Source of the DNA: Clostridia bacterium
Lineage (GTDB): Bacteria > Bacillota > Clostridia > Oscillospirales > CAG-272
Direction of reading: 5' to 3'
DNA length: 41,596 nt
NCBI GenBank assembly: GCA_017547755.1
Contig: JAFYOX010000072.1
Coordinates: forward strand, 1-41,596
This document shows, one piece after another, positions 22,031 through 30,583 of the stretch. Made by a program: the position numbers and the translations under genes. Under the pieces are notes generated by a model. The model ran no database searches. It worked only from the letters and a program-made list of their open reading frames with translations, and was not told the origin of the DNA. How positions within the stretch are numbered: position 1 is the first letter of the stretch; every line of letters begins with the position of its first letter.

Positions 22031-23314
22031 TTATTTCTTCTCCATGACCGCGCAGAAGAATCCGTCGCAGCCGTCCCGGTGCGGCCAGAATGTCCGCATC
22101 GATCTCAGCGCATATTCCGGATGTTCGCTGAGGAATTTTTCCACGATCTCCTCGTTTTCCGCCCGGTTGATCGTACAGGTGGAGTAAACAAGCACACCGC
22201 CGTCCTTCACGTACGCCGCCGCACCGCAGAGGACCGGATACTGCACTTCCGGAAGCCGTCCGATCGAGGACAGATCCTTGTAGCGGATGTCCGGCTTCTT
22301 CGCAATGACGCCGAGACCGGAGCACGGCGCGTCGCACAGGACACGGTCCGCCTTTCCGATCAGCGTTTCCGCCGGTTCTCTGGCGTCCCGGCAGCCGGTT
22401 TCAATGATCGTGATGCCGAGTTTCGCCGCTCCCGAGCGGATCAGGGAAAGCTTGTTCTTGTGCAGGTCGAAGGAATGCAACGTTCCGCGGTTTTCCATGT
22501 CGATCGCCATGGAAAAACTCTTTCCGCCGGGACACGCGCAGGTATCCGCGATCACTTCGCCGGGCTTCGCACCGACGGAAGCCGATGTGATCCGGGAGGC
22601 TTCGTCCTGTACGAACCAAAGTCCTTCCTCCATGCCCGCCTTCACGGTTTCATCGAGCGACGGTACCTTCACAATGTCCGGTGCGATCGCCGAAACGGTG
22701 CCGCTTACCTTTTCCGCCGCTTCTTCGGCGGAAATTTTCAATCGGTTCACGCGAAGCGCGATCTGCGGCTCCCGGTTCATCGCTTCCAGCAGAGCTTCGA
22801 TCTCTTCGCCTGCCGACCGGTACAGCAGTTCACACAGATCCCGCGGAACCGAGTACGCCACGGAAAGGTATTCCATAAAATCCGCCGTTTTATCCGGCAG
22901 ATCGTATTTCTTTCCGTCCCGCAGGAACGAACGCAGGATCGCGTTCACAAATCCCGTCGAGCGTCTTGCCACCAGTCCGGCGGATTCACCGACAGCGGCG
23001 TGTTCCGGAATGCGGTCCATCCAGACGAGCTGGTAGATCCCCATCCGGAGTGCACAGCGGACATCCGGATCCAGACCGTCCGCCGGGATGCGGGAATATT
23101 TCCCGATGATGTAGTCCAGCGTGATCCGCCGTTCGGTCACGCCGTAAACCAGTCTGGTGTACAGTCCGCGGTCAGCTCCCTCGAGGGAAGAAGCAACCAG
23201 AGCGGAATTGATCTCCAGATTGGAATATCGTCCGTCCCGTTCAAGCGCGATCAGCGATTCGAGCGCCAGCGAACGGGCTGTTTTTTTCTTTGTATTGTTT
23301 GTCGTTTTATTCAT
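22031..23314 (-). CDS. rsmB: 16S rRNA (cytosine-967-C5)-methyltransferase RsmB
   Basis: 427 aa. Residues ~10-140 form the NusB-like RNA-binding domain. The methyltransferase domain has the SAM motif CACPGGKSFSMA, FDLHKNKL, CDAPCSGLGVIAKKPDIRY with the motif IV cysteine, and VYSTCTINRAENE with the catalytic motif VI cysteine. It modifies C967 of 16S rRNA. The ribosome site is weak, and the start lies 17 nt after the yugP-like stop, so translational coupling is likely. Gene order fmt-yugP-rsmB-rlmN is conserved in Firmicutes. Confidence 0.95.
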   Translation of the reverse strand: MNKTTNNTKKKTARSLALESLIALERDGRYSNLEINSALVASSLEGADRGLYTRLVYGVTERRITLDYIIGKYSRIPADGLDPDVRCALRMGIYQLVWMDRIPEHAAVGESAGLVARRSTGFVNAILRSFLRDGKKYDLPDKTADFMEYLSVAYSVPRDLCELLYRSAGEEIEALLEAMNREPQIALRVNRLKISAEEAAEKVSGTVSAIAPDIVKVPSLDETVKAGMEEGLWFVQDEASRITSASVGAKPGEVIADTCACPGGKSFSMAIDMENRGTLHSFDLHKNKLSLIRSGAAKLGITIIETGCRDAREPAETLIGKADRVLCDAPCSGLGVIAKKPDIRYKDLSSIGRLPEVQYPVLCGAAAYVKDGGVLVYSTCTINRAENEEIVEKFLSEHPEYALRSMRTFWPHRDGCDGFFCAVMEKK

Positions 23315-23331
23315 AGTCAGTGGACGGGATC

Positions 23332-24024
23332 TCAGTCCCGTCTGGATCGGTTGACGATCGTCAGCAGCCGCAGGAAATTCCCGATGGCAACCGCCAGTGC
23401 GGCAACATAGGTCAGCGCGGCGGCCGTCAGCACTTTTTTCGCGGCGGACAATCCTTCGTCTGTCATATATCCGGAATCCGTCAGTGCCTGTACGGCGCGG
23501 CGGCTCGCGTCAAATTCGACGGGCAGCGTGATAAGCTGGAATACCACGGCTGCGCCGAAGCAGAGCACGCCGAGATACGCCAGCGGTTCAAAGGAAAGCA
23601 CCAGTCCGAGAAGCACAAGCGGCATCGCAAGATTGGAACCGATGTTCGTGATCGGAACGATCGCCGCGCGCAGTTTGATCGGGCCGTAATTTTCGGCATA
23701 CTGTGCGGCGTGACCGGCTTCGTGCGCGGCAACACCGACCGCAGCGGCTGTCCGGACATCATGCACCGCATCGGACAGGCTGATGGTATTCGAACGCGGG
23801 TCGTAATGGTCGGTCAGCTGACCGTTTATCCTTCCGATCCCGACGTGTCCGAGACCGTATCCCTGAAGAACGAGCCGCGCGGCATCCGCGCCGGTCAGCG
23901 TCGAGGGGACACGGCTGTATTTTTTGAAGGTCGAACTTACGTTATGCTGTGCCCACATTGCAAGAATCAGCGCAGGCAGCACGTAAACGATGTACGACCA
24001 GTCAAATCCGTAGAAGTAGGGCAT
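23332..24024 (-). CDS. YugP-type zinc metallopeptidase
   Basis: 230 aa. HExxH motif in VAAHEAGHAAQYAENY, with a downstream FDASRRA block, as in the zinc-dependent peptidase family Zn_peptidase_2 (YugP). The N-terminal helix, two central hydrophobic segments (LRAAIVPITNIGSNLAMPLVLLGL and YLGVLCFGAAVVFQLITLP) and the C-terminal hydrophobic helix predict a membrane-embedded enzyme. Its function is unknown, but it is commonly found between fmt and rsmB in Firmicutes. GGAGGAG precedes the ATG. Confidence 0.93.
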   Translation of the reverse strand: MPYFYGFDWSYIVYVLPALILAMWAQHNVSSTFKKYSRVPSTLTGADAARLVLQGYGLGHVGIGRINGQLTDHYDPRSNTISLSDAVHDVRTAAAVGVAAHEAGHAAQYAENYGPIKLRAAIVPITNIGSNLAMPLVLLGLVLSFEPLAYLGVLCFGAAVVFQLITLPVEFDASRRAVQALTDSGYMTDEGLSAAKKVLTAAALTYVAALAVAIGNFLRLLTIVNRSRRD

Positions 24025-24060
24025 AACTGAACTTCTCCTCCGTTATTCTCTTTTGTTCAT

Positions 24061-25008
24061 TCACTGTTCGTACGTCAGTACGTCTCCGGCGGCAATTTTT
24101 CTGCCGCGGATATAGTCGGCGGCCGGCATGGGCTTCTTCCCTTCCGGTACAACGCCGGTCACGTTCAGAACACCGCCGCCGCAGGCAATGCGGATCTTTC
24201 CGCCGTCAACGGACAGCACCGTTCCGGGAGCCGCATCGGAAGTTTCGTCCGACGGTGCTTCCGCAGACGTAAACTTCAGCAGTTTTCCGTCCGGCGTACG
24301 CGTCATTGCGTACGGCATCGGAGACAGTCCGCGGATCTGGTTGAACACCTCGCGCGGAGACTTCGCAAAGTCGATCACGCTGTCTTCCTTGGTGATCTTT
24401 GCGGCATAATTCGCACCTTCCTCCGGCTGTACTTCGCGGATGATCGTTCCGTCGAGCGTCCGGTCGATGGTCAGGCACATTGCTTCCCCGGCAAGAGCCG
24501 CCAGCTTGTCGTGCAGGGTTCCGAAATTGTCGTCATCCGTGATGGGGCATTCGAGCTTGAGGATCATATCCCCCGTATCCAGACCTTCCGCCATGTACAT
24601 CGACGTGATGCCGGTCACGGTTTCCCCGTCGATGATGGCACGCTGGATGGGCGCCGCACCGCGGTACTTCGGCAGAAGCGAACCGTGCGCGTTGACGCAG
24701 CCGTACTTCGGATAATCCAGTACATACGGCGGCAGGAGCTTCCCGTACGCCGCAACGATGATCATTTCGGGATCCAGTTCCGCGAGCGTATCGGCAAACG
24801 CGCCGTCCTTCAGCGTCTGCGGCTGCCAGACCGGAATGCCGTGTTCTTCCGCGAACACCTTGACCGGCGGCGGGATCATCTTCATGCCGCGTCCCTTCGG
24901 TTTGTCCGTCTGGGTCACAACGCCGATGACCTCCACGCCTTCTTTTTCGTACACCGCCCGCAGACATTCCGCCGCAAGATCCGGGGTACCCATAAACAGT
25001 ACTCTCAT
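24061..25008 (-). CDS. fmt: Methionyl-tRNA formyltransferase
   Basis: 315 aa from the ATG at 25008 (GGAGGTCTGCAGA upstream); a GTG/ATG frame extending to 25044 lacks a site. The product starts MRVLFMGTPD, as in the family. Catalytic N106, H108 (NAHGSLLPKYRGAAPIQ) and D144 coincide with the E. coli numbering. It formylates initiator Met-tRNA from 10-formyl-tetrahydrofolate. The C-terminal OB-like domain is ~210-315. Directly downstream of def, whose product removes the formyl group. Confidence 0.97.
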   Translation of the reverse strand: MRVLFMGTPDLAAECLRAVYEKEGVEVIGVVTQTDKPKGRGMKMIPPPVKVFAEEHGIPVWQPQTLKDGAFADTLAELDPEMIIVAAYGKLLPPYVLDYPKYGCVNAHGSLLPKYRGAAPIQRAIIDGETVTGITSMYMAEGLDTGDMILKLECPITDDDNFGTLHDKLAALAGEAMCLTIDRTLDGTIIREVQPEEGANYAAKITKEDSVIDFAKSPREVFNQIRGLSPMPYAMTRTPDGKLLKFTSAEAPSDETSDAAPGTVLSVDGGKIRIACGGGVLNVTGVVPEGKKPMPAADYIRGRKIAAGDVLTYEQ

Positions 25009-25054
25009 TCTGCAGACCTCCGTATTTCCGTCTTCTGTGCTCAATAGTCAGTAA

Positions 25055-25543
25055 TCAGTCGTCGTCGCCGTCAAACAGTTCGGCAACTTCTTCGGGATCA
25101 AGGATATGGATCGCCTTGTCCGTGAACAGATGACCGTCGAGGTGGTCAAGTTCATGGCAGAAGCAGCGCGCAACCAGACCTTCGCCGGTCACGGTGAATT
25201 CTTCGCCGTGGCGGTTCATCGCCTTGACCGTGACCTTCATCGGACGGTCGGTGATGCCCCATACGTCCGGAACGGACAGACAGCCTTCGACTTCCTGCTG
25301 TTCGCCTTCCGCCGCGATAATCTCGGGGTTGATGAGTTCGAGAACTTCGTCACCGGTATCCACAAGGACGATCCGGCGGAGAATGCCGACCTGCGGAGCC
25401 GCAAGACCCGCACCGTTGGCGTCATCGAGCGTTTCCGCCATATCGTCGAGAAGCTGAAGAATGCGGGGCGTGATTTCCGTCACCGGACGGCACACCTTCC
25501 GGAGGATCGGTTCCCCTTCTTTCACAATATTCAATAATGCCAT
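25055..25543 (-). CDS. def: Peptide deformylase
   Basis: 162 aa from the ATG at 25543 (GCAGGAG upstream). All three family motifs are present: GLAAPQVG (46-53), EGCLS (86-90) and HELDH (130-134), giving the metal ligands C88, H130 and H134. It removes N-formyl groups from nascent proteins. The C-terminus ends in an acidic DGDDD-like tail. Between priA and this start lie 77 nt with a possible internal promoter (TTGTTT, 17 bp, TATTTT on the minus strand). Confidence 0.97.
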   Translation of the reverse strand: MALLNIVKEGEPILRKVCRPVTEITPRILQLLDDMAETLDDANGAGLAAPQVGILRRIVLVDTGDEVLELINPEIIAAEGEQQEVEGCLSVPDVWGITDRPMKVTVKAMNRHGEEFTVTGEGLVARCFCHELDHLDGHLFTDKAIHILDPEEVAELFDGDDD

Positions 25544-25620
25544 ATCAAAAAATCTCCTGCAAAAATAATAGATATCTGTTCGATAAACAATCCATTCAAG
25601 CGGAATCCGCAGGTTCCGGC

Positions 25621-28317
25621 TCACACCGTCGTCGGATTCAGATCGACCGAGATCGTCAGCCGACGGTTGCTTTTCGCACCCGTGACTGCCGCCGAGGTCC
25701 GTTCCTTTGCACCCGTTCCGGCTTCCCTGACGTTTTTCGTCTTGTCCGCCGTGGGAGTAAACCGTCCGAATTCACATACCAGACCGGAGATGAAATCTCT
25801 GGTACGGCGGTTCAGCCGGCATTTCAGTACAAAGCGCATCCGGCACAGATTCTGCACGCGGTACACCGGTGCTTCAAACGGTCCGTAGAGAACCACCGGC
25901 ACATCGCCGAACTCCGTTTTCAGTGTTTCGAGCATCCGTTCATACATCCGCGTCGTCACCAGACCGAGGTATGCCTCGTCCGCGCTCGACAGCGTAATGA
26001 CCGCGATGTCGCAGAACGGCGGGAACGTCAGCTGTCTCCGCAGACGGATCTCGCCTTTATAAAATCCTTTGTAATCCTGTGCGGCGGCATACCGCAGCAC
26101 TTCATGATCCGGATTGTACGTCTGGATGACGGCCGTTCCGGGAACATCCGCGCGTCCGGCACGTCCGATGACCTGCGTGAGCATCGCAAATGTCCGCTCC
26201 GCCGCACGGTAATCGTCCACCATCAGCGCACTGTCGGAATTAAGTACCCCGACGGTCGCAACCTTCGGAAAATCGTGTCCTTTGGTGACCATCTGCGTTC
26301 CGAGCAGAACGTCCGCTTCCCCCGCACGGAATTTCGACAGAATGTCTTCGATCGAAAATTTCGCCTGCGTGGTATCGTGGTCCATCCGCAGTACGCGCAG
26401 ATCGGGCAGCATCGCGCAGATATCGTCTTCCGCTTTCTGCGTACCGCATCCCATGAACAGGAAGTGTTCCTTTCCGCAGTCCGGGCATTTGTCCGGCACC
26501 CGGGTCCGGTATCCGCACATATGGCAGACCAGCAGCCCGTTGCGGCGGCGGTCTTCGAGGTATTCGTCGGACGCCGTATCGACGTCAAGCGCATCCTTCG
26601 CAAACTTTTTGCCGCTCGAATGGTAGGTCAGCGTGACGGAGCAGTGGGGGCATCGGATCCCCTTGCCGCAGCTCCGGCAGGAAACGTAATTGTTGTAGCC
26701 GCGCCGGTTGAGGAAGAGGATCGACTGATTCCCTTCCGCCTTGTCGTGCATCAGCTTCGACGCAAGCAGTTCCCCGACCGGGGAAAGATTGCCGCTCGCC
26801 GTTTCTCCGCGCATATCGCAGATCTGTACCTCGGGCAGGCGTGCGTTTCCGTACCGCTCGGTCAGTTCGACCAGCGTATATGCCCCCGTTTCCGCCTTGT
26901 AATAGCTTGTGACCGACGGCGTCGCGGAGGAAAGAACCATCACGGCGTTGTGATCGCGGCAGCGGTAGCGGGCAATATCGTGGGCATGGTATTTCGGATT
27001 GGTGTCGGATTTGTAGGTATATTCGTGTTCCTCGTCAATGATGATCATGCCGATGTTCGGCAGCGGCGCGAAAATCGCCGAGCGCGTTCCGACAACGACC
27101 CTGGCTTCGCCGAGTTTGATCCGCCGCCACGCGTCGTAGCGTTCGCCGCTTGACAGCGCCGAATGGATCACGGCAATATTATCCCCGTAACGCGCCATAA
27201 AAATACCGACGGTCTGGGGAGTCAGCGCGATTTCCGGAACGAGCATGATCACGCCGCGTCCGTCCGCAAGCACGCAGTCGATGGCGGCGAGGATGACGTT
27301 CGTCTTTCCCGAGCCGGTGACGCCGTGCAGAAGAGCCGCCGCGGGAATTCCCTGTTCATACAGATCGACGATCGTATCGCAGGCCTCCTGCTGATGCGCG
27401 GACAGCGCGGGAACCGATCTTCTTCCGTCCTTCCACTGCTTTGCGAAGGCATACGCCTCATCGGCAAAGCGGTTGCGGAAGAAATCTTCTTTTTCGATTT
27501 TGATGTAATTTCTGGTTTCCAGCGAAGCGGCGGCGCTTTTTCCTGCAGCCGGTGTGATCCCGGCAGCCGCGTACGCTTCGTTTTCCTCCATCGCTTCCGA
27601 TTCCGCGAGAACGGCGAAAAGTTTTTTCTGATTTTCGCCGCGCAGTTTTGCCGCAATTCCGGCAAGATACGCGCCCGTCCGGTCGAGGTTGTTCTCCCCG
27701 GACAGCATATCGGACAGCGAAAGGATCCGGCGGTATTTCACCGCGGCGGAACCTTTGATCTCGGAAGACTTTTCACAGAGTCCGAGCCTGACCATCTGCG
27801 CGAGAATGCGCGTGCAGTCAAACTCAAATTCCGCCGCCAGTGTCTGACGGGTGAACCGCTGACGGTCTTTTACAAACTGATAGACCAGCCGCCCGCGTTC
27901 GCCGAGCGCATCCAGTGCCTCCGCATAGGACGGTTCGCCGCTGCGTTCCTCTTCCGGAATCACGTGATAAGAATGGACGACCTTCGACATGGCGGCCGAC
28001 GGGACAGCCGCCCGCACCGCGTCACCGAAGGTACAGAGAGTATATTCCTTTACAAAACGGCAGAGACCGAGCATCTCTTCCGAAAGCAGGGGACCGTCGC
28101 CGAACACGGAAAACACGGGCTTCATCCGCGCGTCTTCCGTATCGTCAAACCGGCATTCGAACACGATGCCGGTCATACGCCGGTTTCCGATCCCGAACGG
28201 GACCTCGACAAGCGCACCCGGCACGACGGATTCGTCCAGCATTTCCGGCACATAATAGCTGTACGCCTTGTCCGCATAATACGGTACGTCCAGCACATAC
28301 ACAAGCGCACTTTTCAT
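25621..28317 (-). CDS. priA: Primosomal replication-restart helicase PriA
   Basis: 898 aa, longer than typical (730-810). N-terminal 3'-end-binding domain, then winged helix, SF2 helicase with HGVTGSGKT (331-339) and DEEH (428-431), and the paired zinc-binding strand: C547, C550, C556, C559, then C598, C601, C611, C614. Between the two cysteine clusters is an insertion of about 28 residues (~568-595, DALDVDTASDEYLEDRRR), longer than the usual short turn. Another stretch at ~195-290 is expanded. It ends with a basic, low-complexity tail. PriA reloads the replisome at stalled forks. GAGAAAGGG precedes the ATG. Usually coaBC lies between rpoZ and priA; here it is missing. Confidence 0.96.
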   Translation of the reverse strand: MKSALVYVLDVPYYADKAYSYYVPEMLDESVVPGALVEVPFGIGNRRMTGIVFECRFDDTEDARMKPVFSVFGDGPLLSEEMLGLCRFVKEYTLCTFGDAVRAAVPSAAMSKVVHSYHVIPEEERSGEPSYAEALDALGERGRLVYQFVKDRQRFTRQTLAAEFEFDCTRILAQMVRLGLCEKSSEIKGSAAVKYRRILSLSDMLSGENNLDRTGAYLAGIAAKLRGENQKKLFAVLAESEAMEENEAYAAAGITPAAGKSAAASLETRNYIKIEKEDFFRNRFADEAYAFAKQWKDGRRSVPALSAHQQEACDTIVDLYEQGIPAAALLHGVTGSGKTNVILAAIDCVLADGRGVIMLVPEIALTPQTVGIFMARYGDNIAVIHSALSSGERYDAWRRIKLGEARVVVGTRSAIFAPLPNIGMIIIDEEHEYTYKSDTNPKYHAHDIARYRCRDHNAVMVLSSATPSVTSYYKAETGAYTLVELTERYGNARLPEVQICDMRGETASGNLSPVGELLASKLMHDKAEGNQSILFLNRRGYNNYVSCRSCGKGIRCPHCSVTLTYHSSGKKFAKDALDVDTASDEYLEDRRRNGLLVCHMCGYRTRVPDKCPDCGKEHFLFMGCGTQKAEDDICAMLPDLRVLRMDHDTTQAKFSIEDILSKFRAGEADVLLGTQMVTKGHDFPKVATVGVLNSDSALMVDDYRAAERTFAMLTQVIGRAGRADVPGTAVIQTYNPDHEVLRYAAAQDYKGFYKGEIRLRRQLTFPPFCDIAVITLSSADEAYLGLVTTRMYERMLETLKTEFGDVPVVLYGPFEAPVYRVQNLCRMRFVLKCRLNRRTRDFISGLVCEFGRFTPTADKTKNVREAGTGAKERTSAAVTGAKSNRRLTISVDLNPTTV

Positions 28318-28347
28318 AGAAATCCCTTTCTCTGCTGAACCGGATTC

Positions 28348-28689
28348 TTATTCAGCGGTCTTTTCTTCTGCGGGAGCTTCGAATTCTTCGATGGTGTGAC
28401 CGCCGAGCAGTTCAACCTTTCCGTCGGGTTCGATGATCTTGAATTCGCCGTCATAGAGACCGGAAATTGCGGTCTTGACTGCCTTTTCGTCGCGGTATTC
28501 GCGCTTGATCATGCTGGCGATGTTCTTGCCCTTTTCCGCGTCCTTGCTTGCAATGAGCTTTTCCGCATATTCGCGCTGCTTGGTATATTCTTCGGTGATG
28601 ATGCGCGCGCACTTTGCGGTCGCAACAACGAGGGTGTAACGGTTGATCTGATAGTTATTGGTAAGTTCTCCGATGGACGGGTAAATCAT
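28348..28689 (-). CDS. rpoZ: RNA polymerase omega subunit
   Basis: 113 aa. The N-terminal MIYPSIGELTNNYQINRYTLVVATAKCARIITEE-type segment (first part visible around the start) is the conserved omega fold that clamps the beta' subunit; the C-terminal ~50 residues are a variable acidic extension ending in AEEKTAE. AAGGAAGG precedes the ATG. Position between gmk and priA is the classical Firmicutes arrangement. Confidence 0.9.
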   Translation of the reverse strand: MIYPSIGELTNNYQINRYTLVVATAKCARIITEEYTKQREYAEKLIASKDAEKGKNIASMIKREYRDEKAVKTAISGLYDGEFKIIEPDGKVELLGGHTIEEFEAPAEEKTAE

Positions 28690-28755
28690 GTCTGTGTACC
28701 TTCCTTTATGAAACTGTGGTATGTAAAAATTATATATAAATGGAGTATTGCCTGC

Positions 28756-29373
28756 TTATTCAAAATATTCGGCGATGTAGGAGGACATTCTTACAGTCTT
28801 GAAATGTTCTGCCTTTATAATGCCCAGAATGTTCTCCGCGCATTCGGCCTGACGTCCGCTTTCGTTGACAACAACATAGTCGTAGTTGACCGCTTCGCGG
28901 ATTTCCGCCTTCGCGCGTGCGAGACGTCCCTGGATAACCTCTTCGGCTTCGGTGCCGCGGCCGCGCAGACGGCTTTCCTGTTCCGCCGCCGACGGTGCGA
29001 TGAGCATCACGGAAACGCATTCGCCGCCCATCAGCCGCTTGATCTGTCCGCCGCCGTCCACTTCGATCTCGAGAATGAGGTCGTCGCCGGCGGAGATGAT
29101 GCGTTCGGCTTCGGACTTCAGCGTGCCGTAGTAATTGCCGTTGTACTGGGTATATTCGAGCACTTCCCCGCGTTCGATGAGACCTTCGAATTCTTCGCGC
29201 GTCTTAAAGTAGTATTCGACGCCGTCGGTCTCACCCGCTCTGGGCTGACGCGTGGTTGCCGAAACGGAGACCTGCATCGAGGGGCAGATCTGTCTCAGTT
29301 CCTTCACAACCGTACCCTTGCCGCTTCCGGAAGGTCCGGAAATCACGATCACGATTCCGCGTTTGTTACTCAT
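28756..29373 (-). CDS. gmk: Guanylate kinase
   Basis: 205 aa from the ATG at 29373 (GGAGGAG 7 nt upstream); the in-frame ATG at 29397 lies inside remA without a site. P-loop SGPSGSGKGTV (12-22), the GMP-binding VSATTRQPRAGETDGVEYYF, and EYTQYNGNYYGT follow in order. It phosphorylates GMP to GDP. Its start codon overlaps the remA stop (ATGAGTAA), indicating translational coupling. Confidence 0.97.
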   Translation of the reverse strand: MSNKRGIVIVISGPSGSGKGTVVKELRQICPSMQVSVSATTRQPRAGETDGVEYYFKTREEFEGLIERGEVLEYTQYNGNYYGTLKSEAERIISAGDDLILEIEVDGGGQIKRLMGGECVSVMLIAPSAAEQESRLRGRGTEAEEVIQGRLARAKAEIREAVNYDYVVVNESGRQAECAENILGIIKAEHFKTVRMSSYIAEYFE

Positions 29374-29641
29374 TTTCTTCTCCTCCGTCTTCATCACCGC
29401 GCGCGTTTTCTCCGTTCAGTCTCGCCGAAACGGTTTCATTCTGCAGAGCCGACAGGATCACGTGGTCGCTGTCCATAATGACCACACAGCGGGTCTTTCG
29501 CCCGCAGGTGCAGTCGATGGCGCGTCCGCTGTCCTTGGCGTCCTGCATCAGCCGCTTCGCCGGAGCGGAGTCGGAAGCAACCACTGCCACCACCCGCGCC
29601 GCGTTGATCATATTATTGAATCCTACGTTTACAAATTTCAT
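29366..29641 (-). CDS. remA: RemA-family DNA-binding regulator (DUF370)
   Basis: 91 aa from the ATG at 29641 (AAAGGGG upstream). The N-terminal MKFVNVGFNNMINAARVVAV is the hallmark of the RemA/DUF370 family, which forms DNA-wrapping ring oligomers and activates matrix and osmoprotection genes in Bacillus. The core (to ~residue 75) is conserved; the C-terminal ~15 residues are an acidic tail. Between yicC and gmk, as is typical. Confidence 0.94.
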   Translation of the reverse strand: MKFVNVGFNNMINAARVVAVVASDSAPAKRLMQDAKDSGRAIDCTCGRKTRCVVIMDSDHVILSALQNETVSARLNGENARGDEDGGEENE

Positions 29642-29651
29642 GGGTTCCCCT

Positions 29652-30545
29652 TTATTCAAGGTTCTGGATCTGTTCGCGGATCTTTTCGAGTTCCGTCTTC
29701 ATGTCCACAACGAGGTGAGCGATTTCCGTATTTCCTGCCTTGGAACCGATCGTGTTGACTTCACGGTTGATTTCCTGCAGGAGGAAGTCGAGCTTGCGTC
29801 CGAAGGCTTCGTTGGCATTGACGATTTCATCGAGTGCCTTGAAGTGGGAGGACAGACGTACGAGCTCTTCGTCGATCGCTGCCTTGTCCGCATAGATCGC
29901 CGCTTCGGTCAGGATGCGCTGTTCCGTCGTTTCGACATCGAAGTCCTTGAGAAGCTGCTTGATGCGCGCTTCCAGCTTTGCGGGATAACCCGCGATGTCG
30001 TTTGCGGAAATTTCGGCGATCTTCGCCGCGGATGCCTGAACGCCTTCCGCCTTCTTCAGAATATCGGCGCAGAGATTTGCACCTTCGCGTTCACGTGCCG
30101 CTACAAATTCCTTTGCGGCAGACGCCAGAACGGTACGGATCTCCATCCAGTCACGTTCCATATCGTCGTCCGGCTTCTTCACCGTGAAGATATCGCGGTT
30201 TCCCGCAACGGACATCACGGAAATGTCATCCTTCAGACCGAACGTATCGCGGAGCAGTTCCAGTGCCGCAATATACGCACCGGCAGCCTCCTTGTCCAGC
30301 GAGATCTGCAGACCGCGCTGTTCGATCACATCGACGCCGATGTAAACCTCCACCTTGCCGCGGACGATGCCCGCTTCGGAGAGGAACGCCTTGATTTTTT
30401 CTTCGAGGAAGCCGTACATACGCGGCAGCTTCACGGTACAGTCAAGATAACGGGAGTTGACGCTCTTGATCTCCGCCGTGATATCGAGGGCACCGTCGGA
30501 CGAAACGGCTCTCGCACGTCCGAACGCAGTCATACTTTTCAGCAT
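29652..30545 (-). CDS. yicC: YicC family endoribonuclease
   Basis: 297 aa. Starts MLKSMTAFGRA, the family signature, with the RYLDCTVKLPR segment after it, a long helical middle, and the conserved C-terminal block FGRKLDFLLQEINREVNTIGSKAG followed by VVDMKTELEKIREQIQN. YicC proteins are ring-forming RNases that act on small and messenger RNAs. AAAGGAT precedes the ATG. It overlaps the upstream end of the remA frame region and starts 38 nt after the lipoprotein gene, with no terminator between, so read-through from 31744 is likely. Confidence 0.93.
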   Translation of the reverse strand: MLKSMTAFGRARAVSSDGALDITAEIKSVNSRYLDCTVKLPRMYGFLEEKIKAFLSEAGIVRGKVEVYIGVDVIEQRGLQISLDKEAAGAYIAALELLRDTFGLKDDISVMSVAGNRDIFTVKKPDDDMERDWMEIRTVLASAAKEFVAAREREGANLCADILKKAEGVQASAAKIAEISANDIAGYPAKLEARIKQLLKDFDVETTEQRILTEAAIYADKAAIDEELVRLSSHFKALDEIVNANEAFGRKLDFLLQEINREVNTIGSKAGNTEIAHLVVDMKTELEKIREQIQNLE

Positions 30546-30583
30546 ATCTATCTTCTATCCTTTGGTAAGAGATTTTACTTGAT

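Noticed and set aside
25544-25624. 27-codon extension of peptide deformylase
   Set aside because: No ribosome site and no family similarity; the ATG at 25543 follows GCAGGAG.
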